NCBI RefSeq assembly: GCF_040869045.1
Contig: NW_027137030.1
Location: forward strand, 216,974-280,973
Length of the DNA stretch: 64,000 nt
Direction of reading: 5' to 3'
DNA from: Eurosta solidaginis
Lineage: Eukaryota; Arthropoda; Insecta; Diptera; Tephritidae
A model generated the notes under the pieces. That model searched no databases. It was not told the origin of the DNA and saw nothing but the letters and a program-made list of their open reading frames with translations. The translations under genes and the position numbers were made by a program. Of the stretch, positions 44,546 to 57,017 are shown piece after piece. How positions within the stretch are numbered: position 1 is the stretch's first letter; every line of letters starts with the position of its first letter.

Positions 44546-45035
44546 ATGTAAGCGGCCCAACGGAGTGGACTACTTTAAGTTAGTTGTTCGCTATCCGTCA
44601 CACTATATATGCCTCTCAAATAAATCTTTAAAATAAATAAAAGCGACATTCTTAATACATATATACAATAATTATAATTAATAAAGTTTATACTTATTTA
44701 CAATTAAAACAAGAGTTGTGGGTTTTTATTTCTAAAAGTGAAGTGCCGATATCTTCCCTAAACTATTTTCTTAGTGCTCCATACCCATAAAAGTGCAATT
44801 TTATAGGGCTTCAAGAACGAAGTTTTTACCGTTTATAATGCAAAATATCAATAAGCACGTTTTGTCCTATTTTCCAAGCCAAACTTCTTCTGGCTCACTT
44901 TTTCGCAAAAGAACAACCTTAAAATGCTATTTTTGTAGGGTGCACTATTCCAAGAGATATATTGAAGTGCTGCTTATATAACTCATTTTAGTATTTAGCA
45001 CTGTATGCCCCTATTATTTTTTCCACTTTTGTATA
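44546..45035. other. Possible BEL 3' LTR and AT-rich spacer
   Basis: Begins TGTAAGCGGCCCAACGGAG just after the integrase remnant, a plausible LTR start. No second LTR is available in the window to confirm it. No gene seen. Confidence 0.35.
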
Positions 45036-45290
45036 TAAATAAATAAATAAATGCAAGGCGCGATAACCTCCGAAGAAATTTAAGGCCGAGCTTATCTTCC
45101 AATTTGCGTAGTGCTCCTTTTATTTTTCCTAAAAATTGGCGGGACTGGGCCTAAATGTTTTATGCCGACTCCGAGAAGCATCTGCACGGCAGATTCATTT
45201 TCACTGAGAAGCTTTTAATGGCAGAAATACAACCGTAGTGTTTGACGAATCACTTCCGAGGGGTGACCAAAGAAATTTAAACAACTTTTT
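45036..45290 (+). repeat. Dispersed retroposon-like repeat
   Basis: Contains TTATGCCGACTCCGAGAAGC, TTTCACTGAGAAGCTTTTAA and GGCAGAAATAC. I recall such a module from fly dispersed repeats but cannot name the family. Non-coding here. Confidence 0.4.
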
Positions 45291-45419
45291 ATTGATTTTT
45301 TTGATGATTTTGGATTGAACTGGATACAAAGAAGAAAAATATAAAAAATAAATAAATATGTCGTTGTTCGAAACAACAATCAACAAACGTTGCGCGCGCA
45401 GCGGGGCGAGAACATTATC

Positions 45420-48400
45420 AACAAGTAAGGAAGGCTAAGTTCGTGTGTAACCGAACATTACATACTCAGTTGAGAGCTATGGAGACAAGATAAGGAAAAT
45501 CACATTGTAGGAAAATGAACCTAGGGTAACCCTGGAATGTGGTTGTATGACATGTGTATAAAATGAAAGGTATTAAAGAGTATTTTAAGAGAGAGTAGGC
45601 CATAGTTCTATGGATGGACGCCATTTAGGGATATCGCCATAAAGGTGGACCAGGGCTGACTCTAGAATGTGTTTGTACGATATGGGTATCAAATGAAAGC
45701 TGTTAATGAATATTTTGAAAAGCAGTGATCCTTAGTTCCATAGGTGGACGCCGTTTCGAGATATCGCCATAAAGGTGGACCAGGGGTTTCTCTAGTTGTA
45801 CGATATGGGAATCAAATGAAAGGTGTTACTGAGCATTTTAAGAGGGAGTGGGCATTAGGTCTATAGGTGCACGCCTTTTCGAAATGTCGCCATTAGGGTG
45901 TGCCAGGGGTGACTGTAGAATGTGTTTGTATGATATGGGTATCAAATGAAAGATGGTAATGAGTATTTTAAAAGGGAGTAATCCTTAGTTCTATAGGTGG
46001 ACGCCTTTTTGAGATATCGCCATAAAGGTGGACCAATGGTGACTCTAGAATGTTTGTACGATATGGGTATCAAACGAAAGGTGCTACTGAGCATTTTAAG
46101 AGGAAGTGGGCATGAGGTCTATAGGTGGACGCCTTTTCGAGGTATCGTCATTAGGGTGGGCCAGGGGTGACTCTAGAATGTGTTTGTACGATATGGGTAT
46201 CAAACGAAAGGTGTTACTGATCATTTTAAGATGGAGTGGGCATTAGGTCTATAGGTGGACGCCTTTTCGAGATATCGCCATTAGGGTGAGCCAGGGGTGA
46301 CTCTAGAATGTTTGTACGATATGGGTATCAAACGAAAGGTGTTACTGAGCATTTTAAGAGGGAGTGGGTATTAGGTCTATAGGTGGACGCCTTTTCGAGA
46401 TATTGCCATTAGGGTGGGAAAGGGGTGACTCTAGAATGTTTTTGTACGATATGGGTATCAAATGAAAGGTGGTAATGAGTATTTTAAAAGGGAGTAATCC
46501 TTAGTTCTATAGGTGGACGCCTTTTCGAGATATCGCCATAAACGTGGACCAAGGGTGACTCTAGAATGTTTGTACGATATGGATATCAAACGAAAGGTGT
46601 TACTGAGCATTTTAAGAGGGAGTGGGCATTAGGTCTATAGGTGGACGCCTTTTCGAGATATCGCCATTAGGGTGGGCCAGGGGTGACTCTAGAATGTTTG
46701 TACGATATGGGTATCAAACGAAAGGTGTTACTGAGCATTTTAAGAGGGAGTGGGCATTAGGTCTATAGGTGGACGCCTTTTCGAGATATCGCCATTAGGG
46801 TGGGCCAGGGTGACTCTAGAATGTGTTTGTACGATATGGGTATCAAATGAAAGGTGGTAATGAGTATTTTAAAAGGGAGTAATCCTTAGTTCTATAGGTG
46901 GACGCCTTTTCGAGATATCGCCATAAAGGTGGACCAAGGGTGACTCTACAATGTTTGTACGATATGGGTATCAAACGAAAGGTGTTACTGAGCATTTTAA
47001 GAGGGAGTGGGCATTAGGTCTATATGTGGACGCCTTTTCGAGATATCGCCATTAGGGTGGGCCAGGGGTGACTCTAGAATGTTTGTACGATATGGGTATC
47101 AAACGAAAGGTGTTACTGAGCATTTTAAGAGGGAGTGGGCATTAGGTCTATAGGTGGACGCCTTTTCGAGATATCGCCATTAGGGTGGGCCAGGGGTGAC
47201 TCTAGAATGTTTGTACGATATGGGAATCAAACGAAATGTGTTACTGAGCATTTTAAGAGGGAGTGGACATTAGGTATATAGGTGGTCGCCTTTTCGAGAT
47301 ATCGCCATTAGGGTGGGCCAGGGGTGACTCTAGAATGTTTGTACGATATGGGTATCAAACGAAAGGTATTACTGAGCATTTTAAGAGGGAGTGGGCATTA
47401 GGTCTATAGGTGGACGCCTTTTCGAGATATCGCCATTAGGGTGGGCCAGGGTGATTCTAGAATGTGTTTGTACGATATGGATATCAAATTAAAAGTATTA
47501 ATGAGGGTTTTAAAAGCGAGTGGCCCTTAGATGTATATGTGAAGGCGTTCTCGCGATATCGACCAAAATGTGGACCAGGTGATCCAGAAAATCATCTGTC
47601 GGGTACTGCTAATTTATTTATATATGCAATACCACTAACAGTATTCCTGCCAAGATTCCAAGGGCTGTTGATTTCGCCTTGTAGAACTTTTTCATTTTCT
47701 TCTACTTAATATGGTAGGTGTCACACCCATTTTACAAAGTTTTTTCCAAAGTTATATTTTGCGTCAATAAACCAATCCAGTTACCATGTTTCATCCCTTT
47801 TTTCGTAGTTGGTATAGAATTATGGCATTTTTTTCATTTTTCGTAATTTTCGATATCGATAAAGTGGGCGTGGTTATGGTCGGATTTCGGCCATTTTTTA
47901 TACCAAGATAAAGTGAGTTCAGATAAGTACGTGGGCTAAGTTTAGTAAAGATATATCGGTTTTTGCTCAAGTTATTGTGTTAACGGCCGAGCGGAAGGAC
48001 AGACGGTGGACTGTGTATAAAAACTGGGCGTGGCTTCCACCGATTTCGCCGGTTTTCACACAGAACAGTTACCGTCACAGAATCTATGCTCCTACCAAAT
48101 TTGAGAAGGATTGGTAAATTTTTGTTCGACTTATGGTATTAAAAGTATTCTAGACAAACTAAATGAAAATGGGCGGAGCCACGCCCATTTTGAAATTTTC
48201 TTTTATTTTTGGATTTTGTTGCATCATATCATTGCTGGAGTTGAATTTTGACTTAATTTACTTATATACAGTAAAGATATTAACTTTTTTGTTAAAATTT
48301 GAATTTAAAAAAAATTTTTTTTAAAAAGTGGGCGTGTTCTTCATCCAATTTTGCAAATTTTTATTTAGCACATATATAGTAATAGTAGTAACGTTCCTGC

Positions 48401-48925
48401 CAAATTTCATCATAATATCTTCAACGACTGCCAAATTACAGCTTGCAAAACTTTTAAATTACCTTATTGTAAAAGTGGGCGGTGCCACGCCCATTGTCCA
48501 AAATCTTACTAGTTTTCTATTCTGCGTCATAACTTCAACCCATCTACCAAGTTTCATCGCTTTAACCGCCTTTGGCAATGAATTATCGCATTTTTTCGGT
48601 TTTTCGAAATTTTCGGTATCGAAAAAGTGGGCGTGGTTATAGTCCGATATCGTTCATTTTAAATAGCGATCTGAGATGAGTGCTCAGGAACCTACATACC
48701 AAATTTCATCAAGATACCTCAAAATTTACTCAAGTTATCGTGTTAACGGACGGACGGACGGACGGACTGACGGACGGACATGGCTCAATCAAATTTTTTT
48801 TCGATCCTGATTATTTTGATATATGGAAGTCTATATCTATCTCGATTCCTTTATATATGTACAACCAACCGTTATCCAATCAAACTTAATATACTCTGTG
48901 AGCTCTGCTCAACTGAGTATAAAAA
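45420..48925 (-). mobile_element. HINE copy E: left arm of a giant inverted repeat
   Basis: Complete copy: 3' terminus (AACAAGTAAGGAAGG) at 45420, satellite array 45525-47560, non-coding region, (GGAC)n at about 48750-48780, and 5' terminus at about 48908-48925. The sequence mirrors copy F almost exactly, including rare variants such as GTGGGAAAGGGG in one satellite unit (46424 against 51765). Confidence 0.9.
45525..47560 (-). repeat. Satellite array inside HINE E
   Basis: About 16 units. The exact period between neighbouring CTCTAGAATG sites at 47071 and 47199 is 128 bp. Two subtypes occur: one with CATTAGGGTGGGCCAGGGG, one with CATAAAGGTGGACCAAGGG. They are arranged in a loose three-unit higher-order pattern. 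Confidence 0.9.
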
Positions 48926-49150
48926 TTTGAATGAAATTTTGTTAATTGCCTCACAATTTCAATACGCATTACTATACTCAGATGCAACTGAAATGCTTGT
49001 CTATGTTTTACCTCTACACTACCTCTATGTATTACCTCTACAAATGGTGTGTGTCCACTATTCACCGCAACCGATTTAACTATAGGTTATACACTATGGC
49101 CAACAGACGTGTAAATAAAAACACGGCGTTGGGGTGACCCCGCTTAGAAA
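48926..49150. other. Spacer at the centre of the giant inverted repeat
   Basis: About 225 bp between the facing 5' ends of HINE E and F. Includes CTCTACACTACCTCTATGTA-type repeats and GGGGTGACCCC. No gene recognised. Confidence 0.7.
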
Positions 49151-52100
49151 TTTTTATACTCAGTTGAGCAGAGCTCACAGAGTATATTAAGTTTGATTGG
49201 ATAACGGTTGGTTGTACATATATAAAGGAATCGAGATAGATATAGACTTCCATATATCAAAATAATCAGGATCGAAAAAAAATTTGATTGAGCCATGTCA
49301 CAGAGTATATTAAGTTTGATTGGATAACGGTTGGTTGTACATATATAAAGGAATCGAGATAGATATAGACTTCCATATATCAAAATAATCAGGATCGAAA
49401 AAAAATTTGATTGAGCCATGTCCGTCCGTCCGTCCGTCCGTTAACACGATAACTTGAGTAAATTTTGAGGTATCTTGATGAAATTTGGTATGTAGGTTCC
49501 TGAGCACTCATCTCAGATCGCTATTTAAAATGAACGATATCGGACTATAACCACGCCCACTTTTTCGATATCGAAAATTTCGAAAAACCGAAAAAATGCG
49601 ATAATTCATTGCCAAAGGCGGTTAAAGCGATAAAACTTTGTAGATGGGTTGAAGTTATGACGCAGAATAGAAAACTAGTAAGATTTTGGACAATGGGCGT
49701 GGCACCGCCCACTTTTACAAGAAGGTAATTTAAAAGTTTTGCAAGCTGTAATTTGGCAGTCGTTGAAGATATCATGATGAAATTTGGCAGAAACGTTACT
49801 ACTATTACTATATATGTGCTAAATAAAAATTTGCAAAATTGGATGAAGAACACGCCCACTTTTTAAAAAAAATTTTTTTTAAATTCAAATTTTAACAAAA
49901 AAGTTAATATCTTTACTGTATATAAGTAAATTAAGTCAAAATTCAACTCCAGTAATGATATGATGCAACAAAATCCAAAAATAAAAGAAAATTTCAAAAT
50001 GGGCGTGGCTCCGCCCATTTTCATTTAGTTTGTCTAGAATACTTTTAATGCCATAAGTCGAACAAAAATTTACCAATCCTTCTCAAATTTGGTAGGAGCA
50101 TAGATTCTGTGACGGTAACTGTTCTCTGTGAAAATGGGCGAAATCGGTCGAAGCCACGCCCAGTTTTTATACACAGTCCACCGTCTGTCCTTCCGCTCGG
50201 CCGTTAACACAATAACTTGAGCAAAAACCGATATATCTTTACTAAACTTAGCCCACGTACTTATCTAAACTCACTTTATCTTGGTATAAAAAATGGCCGA
50301 AATCCGACCATAACCACGCCCACTTTATCGATATCGAAAATTACGAAAAATGAAAAAAATGCCATAATTCTATACCAACTACGAAAAAAGGGATGAAACA
50401 TGGTAACTGGATTGATTTATTGACGCAAAATATAACTTTGGAAAAAACTTTGTAAAATGGGTGTGACACCTACCATATTAAGTAGAAGAAAATGAAAAAG
50501 TTCTACAAGGCGAAATCAACAGCCCTTGGAATCTTGGCAGGAATACTGTTAGTGGTATTGCATATATAAATAAATTAGCAGTACCCGACAGATGATTTTC
50601 TGGATCACCTGGTCCACATTTTGGTCGATATCGCGAGAACGCCTTCACATATACATCTAAGGGCCACTCGCTTTTAAAACCCTCATTAATACTTTTAATT
50701 TGATATCCATATCGTACAAACACATTCTAGAATCACCCTGGCCCACCCTAATGGCGATATCTCGAAAAGGCGTCCACCTATAGACCTAATGCCCACTCCC
50801 TCTTAAAATGCTCAGTAATACCTTTCGTTTGATACCCATATCGTACAAACATTCTAGAGTCACCCCTGGCCCACCCTAATGGCGATATCTCGAAAAGGCG
50901 ACCACCTATATACCTAATGTCCACTCCCTCTTAAAATGCTCAGTAACACCTTTCGTTTGATACCCATATCGTACAAACATTCTAGAGTCACCCCTGGCCC
51001 ACCCTAATGGCGATATCTCGAAAAGGCGTCCACCTATAGACCTAATGCCCACTCCCTCTTAAAATGCTCAGTAACACCTTTCGTTTGATACCCATATCGT
51101 ACAAACATTCTAGAGTCACCCCTGGCCCACCCTAATGGCGATATCTCGAAAAGGCGTCCACATATAGACCTAATGCCAACTCCCTCTTAAAATGCTCAGT
51201 AACACCTTTCGTTTGATACCCATATCGTACAAACATTGTAGAGTCACCCTTGGTCCACCTTTATGGCGATATCTCGAAAAGGCGTCCACCTATAGAACTA
51301 AGGATTACTCCCTTTTAAAATACTCATTACCACCTTTCATTTGATACCCATATCGTACAAACACATTCTAGAGTCACCCTGGCCCACCCTAATGGCGATA
51401 TCTCGAAAAGGCGTCCACCTATAGACCTAATGCCCACTCCCTCTTAAAATGCTCAGTAACACCTTTCTTTTGATACCCATATCGTACAAACATTCTAGAG
51501 TCACCCCTGGCCCACCCTAATGGCGATATCTCGAAAAGGCGTCCACCTATAGACCTAATGCCCACTCCCTCTTAAAATGCTCAGTAACACCTTTCGTTTG
51601 ATATCCATATCGTACAAACATTCTAGAGTCACCCTTGGTCAACGTTTATGGCGATATCTCGAAAAGGCGTCCACCTATAGAACTAAGGATTACTCCCTTT
51701 TAAAATACTCATTACCACCTTTCATTTGATACCCATATCGTACAAAAACATTCTAGAGTCACCCCTTTCCCACCCTTATGGCGATATCTCGAAAAGGCGT
51801 CCACCTATAGACCTAATGCCCACTCCCTCTTAAAATGCTCAGTAACACCTTTCGTTTGATACCCATATCGTACAAACATTCTAGAGTCACCCCTGGCTCA
51901 CCCTAATGGCGATATCTCGAAAAGGCGTCCACCTATAGACCTAATGCCCACTCCATCTTAAAATGATCAGTAACACCTTTCGTTTGATACCCATATCGTA
52001 TAAACACATTCTAGAGTCACCCCTGGCCCACCCTAATGACGATACCTCGAAAAGGCGTCCACCTATAGACCTCATGCCCACTTCCTCTTAAAATGCTCAG

Positions 52101-52896
52101 TAGCACCTTTCGTTTGATACCCATATCGTACAAACATTCTAGAGTCACCATTGGTCCACCTTTATGGCGATATCTCAAAAAGGCGTCCACCTATAGAACT
52201 AAGGATTACTCCCTTTTAAAATAATCATTACCATCTTTCATTTGACACCCATATCATACAAACACATTCTAGAGTCACCCCTGGCCCACCCTAATGGCGA
52301 CATTTCGAAAAGGCGTGCACCTATAGACCTAATGCCCACTCCCTCTTAAAATGCTCAGTAACACCTTTCATTTGATTCCCATATCGTACAACTAGAGACA
52401 CCCCTGGTCCACCTTTATGGCGATATCTCGAAACGGCGTCCACCTATGGAACTAAGGATCACTGCTTTTCAAAATATTCATTAACAGCTTTCATTTGATA
52501 CCCATATCGTACAAACATATGCTAGAGTCACCCCTGGTCCACCTTTATGGCGATTTCTCGAAAAGGCGTTCACCTATAGAACTAAAGCCCATTCCCTTTT
52601 AAAGTACTCATTATCACCTTTCATTTGATACCCATATCGTACAAACACATTCTAGAGTCAGCCCTGGTCCACCTTTATGGCGATATCCCTAAATGGCGTC
52701 CATCCATACAACTATGGCATACTCTCTCTTAAAATACTCTTTAATACCTTCCATTTTATACACATGTCATACAACCACATTCCAGGGTTACCCTAGGTTC
52801 ATTTTCCTACATGGTGATTTTCCTTATCTTGTCTCCATAGCTCTCAACTGAGTATGTAATGTTCGGTTACACCCGAAATAGCCTTCCTGACTTGTT
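49151..52896 (+). mobile_element. HINE copy F: right arm of a giant inverted repeat
   Basis: Complete copy in opposite orientation to E. It carries one extra 123-bp direct duplication of its 5' end (CACAGAGTATATTAAG at 49176 and again at 49299). The satellite array runs 50620-52800 and the 3' terminus is at about 52896 (hairpin base slightly altered to ACCCGAAATAG). Confidence 0.9.
50620..52800 (+). repeat. Satellite array inside HINE F
   Basis: About 17 units of roughly 128 bp in the same order as the array in E when read in reverse, including matching subtype positions. Confidence 0.9.
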
Positions 52897-53088
52897 TTTT
52901 TCTAAACTTTCGATGTTATTTTCCTCGGGAGTTGAACTCAGAACCCTCGGTGTGATAGGCCGACCACCCTACAACCACACCACGGCACACGCCAATTAAC
53001 ATATGTATGTATATGTCATACTTCTATATTGCTACTACAGGCTGTGTACACTCACAAACATTAGAGTGCCGATATATGGCTGTGTTAA
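52897..53088 (-). repeat. tRNA-like repeat segment between HINE F and G
   Basis: On the minus strand, GCCGTGGTGTGGTTGTAGGG resembles a pol III A box and GAGTTCAACTCCC a B box, spaced as in a tRNA gene (about 52930-52992). The cloverleaf is imperfect, so a tRNA-derived repeat is more likely than a working tRNA gene. Confidence 0.4.
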
Positions 53089-54920
53089 TTTTTATACTCA
53101 GTTGAGCAGAGCTCACAGAGTATATTAACTTTGATTGCATAACGGTTGGTTGTACAGGTATAAAGGAATCGAGATAGATATAGACTTCCATATATCAAAA
53201 TCATCAGTATCGAAAAAAAATTCGATTGAGCCATCTCCGTCCGTCCGTCCGTCTGTCTGTTAACACGATAACTTGAGTAAATTTTGAGGTATCTTGATGA
53301 AATTTGGTATGTAGGTTCCTGGGCACTCATCTCATATCGCTATTTAAAATGAACGATATCGGACAATAACCACGCCTACTTTTTCTATTTAGAAATTTCG
53401 AAAAATCGAAAAAGTGCGATAATTCATTACCAAATACTCATTAAGCGATGAAACTTGGTAGGTGAGTTGAGCTTATGACGCAGAATAGAAAACTAGTAAA
53501 ATTTTGGACAATGGGCGTGGCACCACCCACTTTTAAAAGAAGGTAATTTAGAAGATTTGCAAGGTGTAATTTGGAAGTCGTTGAAGATATCATGATGAAA
53601 TTTGGCAGGAACTTTACTCTTATTACTATATGTCTGTTTAATAAAAATGAGCAACATCGCAGAACGACCACGCCCACTTTTTAAAAAATTTTTTTTTAAA
53701 TTCAAATTTTAAAAGAAAAGTTAATATCTTTACATTATATAAGTAAATTATGTCAACATTCAACTCCAGTAATGATATGTTGCAACAAAATACAAAAATA
53801 AAAGAAAATTTCAAAATGGGCGTGGCTCCGCCCTTTGCATTTAATTTGTCTAGGATACTTTTAATGCCATAAGTCGAACAAAAATCTACCAATCCTTGTG
53901 AAATTTGGTAGAGGCTTAGATTCTAGGACGATAACTGTCTTCTGTGAAAAGGGCGAAATCGGCTGAAGCCACGCCCAGTTTTTATACACAGCCGACCGTC
54001 TGTCCTTCTGCTCGGCCGTTAACACGATAACTTGAGCAAAAATCGATATATCTTTAATAAACTCAGTTCACGTACTTATCTGAACTCACTTTGTATTGGT
54101 GTAAAAAATGGCCGAAATCCGACTATGACCACGCCCACTTTTTCGATATCGAAAATTACGAAAAATGAAAAAAATTCCATAATTATATACCAAATACGAA
54201 AAAAGGGATGAAACATGGTAATTGTATTGGTCTATTGACGCAAAATATAACTTTAGAAAAATACTTGGTAAAATGGGTGTGACGCCTACCATATTAAGTA
54301 GAAGAAAATGAAAAAGGTTTGCAGGGCGAAATCAAAAGCCCTTGGAATCTTGGAAGAAATACTGTTCGTGGTATTACATATATAAATAAATTAGCGTTAC
54401 CCGACAGATGATGTTCTGGATCACCCTGGTCCACATTTTGGTCGATATCTCGAAAACGCCTTCACATATACAACTAAGGGCCACTCCCTTTTAAAACCCT
54501 CATTAATAATTTTAATTTGATACCCATATCGTACAAACACATTCTAGAGTCAACCCTGGTCCACGTTTATACCGATATCTCGAAAAGGCGTCCACCTATA
54601 GAACTAAGGCCCACTCCCTTTTATAATACTCATTAACACCTTTCATTTGATACCCATATCGTACAAACAAATTCTAGAGTCACACCTGGTCCACCTTTAT
54701 GGCGATATCCCTAAATGGCGTCCATCTATAGAACTATGGCCCACTTCCTCTTAAAATACTCTTTAGTACCTTCCATTTGATACACATGTCATACAAACAC
54801 ATTCCAGGGTTACCCTAGGTTCTTTTTACAACTTGGTGATTTTCCCTTACTTTGTCTCCACAGCTCTCAACTGAGTATGTAATGTTCGGTTACACCCGAA
54901 CTTAGCCTTCCTTACTTGTT
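53089..54920 (+). mobile_element. HINE copy G
   Basis: Both termini are present: 5' TTTTTATACTCAGTTGAGCA near 53089, 3' CCTTCCTTACTTGTT at 54920. It has only about three satellite units (54440-54800). It is more diverged from E/F than they are from each other, and shares the orientation of F. Confidence 0.85.
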
Positions 54921-55057
54921 CTTTTTGTATTGAATAATCGAATGTACCTAAATTAAAATTTTTTCTTGTCACACTTATGCTGCTACAAACACACAAATTT
55001 AGTTGGCTGTCTTTTTTCCAATTCAAAACTCATTTTTATTTACACAACAAAATTTTG

Positions 55058-55064
55058 TATAAAT
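55058..55064 (+). promoter_or_regulatory. TATA box of the protease-homologue gene
   Basis: TATAAAT about 70 bp upstream of the ATG at 55130. TTCACT near 55088 is a plausible start site about 30 bp downstream. Confidence 0.5.
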
Positions 55065-55129
55065 GGCACCCACAAATGCCAACTTCCTTCACTTTACACT
55101 TAAAAATTTACGGGAAATCTTAAATTAAA

Positions 55130-55936
55130 ATGTATTTACGCAAGCTTTTTGCGATCGTTTGTTCGATTTTTGTCATCCTTGTCAGTCTTTCAACTAATAT
55201 CAATTCGGAAAATCGCATTGTAGGCGCCTCTAATTGGGATATAAGGGATAGCGCGTATGTGGTGGCAATACATGATGGCGGGGAATATCGTGGTGTTGGG
55301 ACTTTAATCTCCACAAGAAGGGTGCTTACATCTAAATCTTGCGTGGGAACTTCACCCGCAGAACCCTTCACTGTTATAGCTGGTAGATTCAATTTACAAA
55401 CAGATGGAATAAAACGCGAAGCGTTACGTATATTGCGTCCATATGATTTTAAGCCGGGATTCGTAGAAATGGATTTAGCTGTCATTGCATTGAAAAAAGA
55501 TTTTACCGAGAGCCAATTTATAAAAGTAATATCTTTATGCGAAACTGAATTAAAGCCCGGCGTAAAAGTGCGAGTTAGTGGATTTGGTTCGATACATCCC
55601 GACATTGAGGGCTCTTATCATCTACTCCAATCTGCTCAATTCGAACTATTCCCAATCAACCAATGTAGGGATTGTTATGCGCCTCGTTTTGCGGAAGCAA
55701 GGACAAATTTCCCAACAGCAGCAATTTGTTTAAAAGATCCGGCAGAGAAAAGTGCTGTGTGTTGGGGAGATGCTGGTGCACCTGCCGTTGTGGATGATAA
55801 ACTTTATGCGGTGCTATCAATTATGGTAAAACCTTTGGACCTCTTTTATCCGGCTATATATACAAGTATAAATAATAATGATGTTAAAGATTTTATAAAT
55901 CATGGGTTGGGGGATGCTCGCAGATTTTTTAAATAA
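55130..55936 (+). CDS. Secreted serine-protease homologue (chymotrypsin fold, catalytically dead)
   Basis: 268 codons, no intron. Residues 1-26 form a signal peptide (hydrophobic FAIVCSIFVILVSL). RIVGA at 29-33 matches the activation site of S1A proteases (usually IVGG). The catalytic triad is lost at two of three positions. LTSKSC (around 70) replaces LTAAHC, so His57 is Ser. DLAVI keeps Asp102 (Asp115 here). GDAGAP (213-218) replaces GDSGGP, so Ser195 is Ala. Cysteines around the active-site loops are partly kept. Such homologues act as cofactors or inhibitors in fly immunity and male seminal fluid, but no specific role can be read here. A TATA box precedes it. The frame is undamaged in a region full of broken elements, which suggests selection. 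Confidence 0.88.
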   Translation: MYLRKLFAIVCSIFVILVSLSTNINSENRIVGASNWDIRDSAYVVAIHDGGEYRGVGTLISTRRVLTSKSCVGTSPAEPFTVIAGRFNLQTDGIKREALRILRPYDFKPGFVEMDLAVIALKKDFTESQFIKVISLCETELKPGVKVRVSGFGSIHPDIEGSYHLLQSAQFELFPINQCRDCYAPRFAEARTNFPTAAICLKDPAEKSAVCWGDAGAPAVVDDKLYAVLSIMVKPLDLFYPAIYTSINNNDVKDFINHGLGDARRFFK

Positions 55937-55952
55937 AACAAATCGTAATAAA
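55932..55952 (+). terminator. Polyadenylation signals
   Basis: AATAAA overlaps the stop codon (55932-55937), and a second copy follows at 55947-55952. Confidence 0.5.
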
Positions 55953-56189
55953 AATTATTCATCATTTTGAATTTTCTGATTGATGGAAAACAAGGTATTT
56001 TTTATTCAAGCATTTCTTGAATAATGAATAACATTTTATCGTGAGTGATTTTTGTAAATTTTAAGTGAAGGGTTGAGTTATCTTTCATCATTTAAAAAAT
56101 ATGGAATAAAATAAAATTTAAATTATTACTCGGTTATTCAAAAGTTAAATAAAATAAATTAAAAAAAAATTTTTGCTGTTTCGATTATA

Positions 56190-56355
56190 CCTTGTAAATC
56201 TCTTCAAAGCCTTTTCTCCCTGGATTGGGATTTGAACCCGCACTCCTACGATAGCTGAACGTGTTACAATCGCATTCAGCCAGGTCATGCATTAGTTGTT
56301 GTAAGGTTTTTCCCAATTGCCTTCTTTTTTTTGCATATTTAATCCTTTACACATT
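56190..56355 (-). repeat. tRNA-derived SINE-like repeat, copy 1
   Basis: On the minus strand, CCTGGCTGAATGCG (A-box-like) and GGGTTCAAATCCC (B box) are about 40 bp apart. They are preceded by a stretch (AAGGCAATTGGGAAAAAC) shared with 58605-58790. The same sequence twice, with identical flanks, indicates a dispersed pol III-type repeat. Confidence 0.6.
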
Positions 56356-56479
56356 GCATAATTCGTATGCAATCCCCGATTAAATCATACAAACAGACAA
56401 AATTGGTTAATTCGTTGTAATTGTATAAATAGAACAAAAAATAAATAATAGTTAAAAAAACTAAAACAACAAAACAAAA

Positions 56480-56850
56480 TTGAAAATAATTTTCAATTAA
56501 AAAGAGTGTATATAACAGTAGTAGAAGGTCAAACATTCATTTATAGTTAATCCCCTCAAAATAAAATTATAATAAAATTTAAGTTATTAACAGAATAATT
56601 TAATTCAGATTAAAAATCGTGGGGTGCATTTGACTACATTTCATATCTTTCCTCTCAGATAGTTGCCAATAGATAGATTGTATCATTCATTATCAAGCAC
56701 CCCACGCTTTTTGCTGTGAATTAAATTATTCTGTTAATAACTTAAATTTTATTATAATTTTATTTTGAGGTGATTAACTATAAACGATTGTTTGACCTTC
56801 TACTATTGTTATATAAACTCTTTTTAATTGGAAATTATTTTCTATTTTTT
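56480..56850. mobile_element. Foldback element with 150-bp arms
   Basis: Left arm 56480-56630 and right arm 56699-56850 are inverted repeats with roughly 93% identity by eye (for example ATTAACAGAATAATTTAATT in one and its inverse in the other). The spacer is about 70 bp. Non-coding, would form a long RNA or DNA hairpin. Confidence 0.85.
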
Positions 56851-57017
56851 AGTTCGGTTAGCTATAAAAGCGTGCTTTTTTTTAGTTTTTTTAAACTATT
56901 ATTTATTTAAAAATGTTTAGTTCAAGTAATTTTAAAAGTTTTAGTCGAGAGTGATGAAACCTCGAAACGCCAGCGGTCCATGAATGAATCGAACCCCACG
57001 GCACCGAAAAGGGCTAA

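Noticed and set aside
45525..52800. Arrays considered as CRISPR-like
   Set aside because: Units are contiguous 128-bp satellite repeats without distinct spacers, in eukaryotic DNA.
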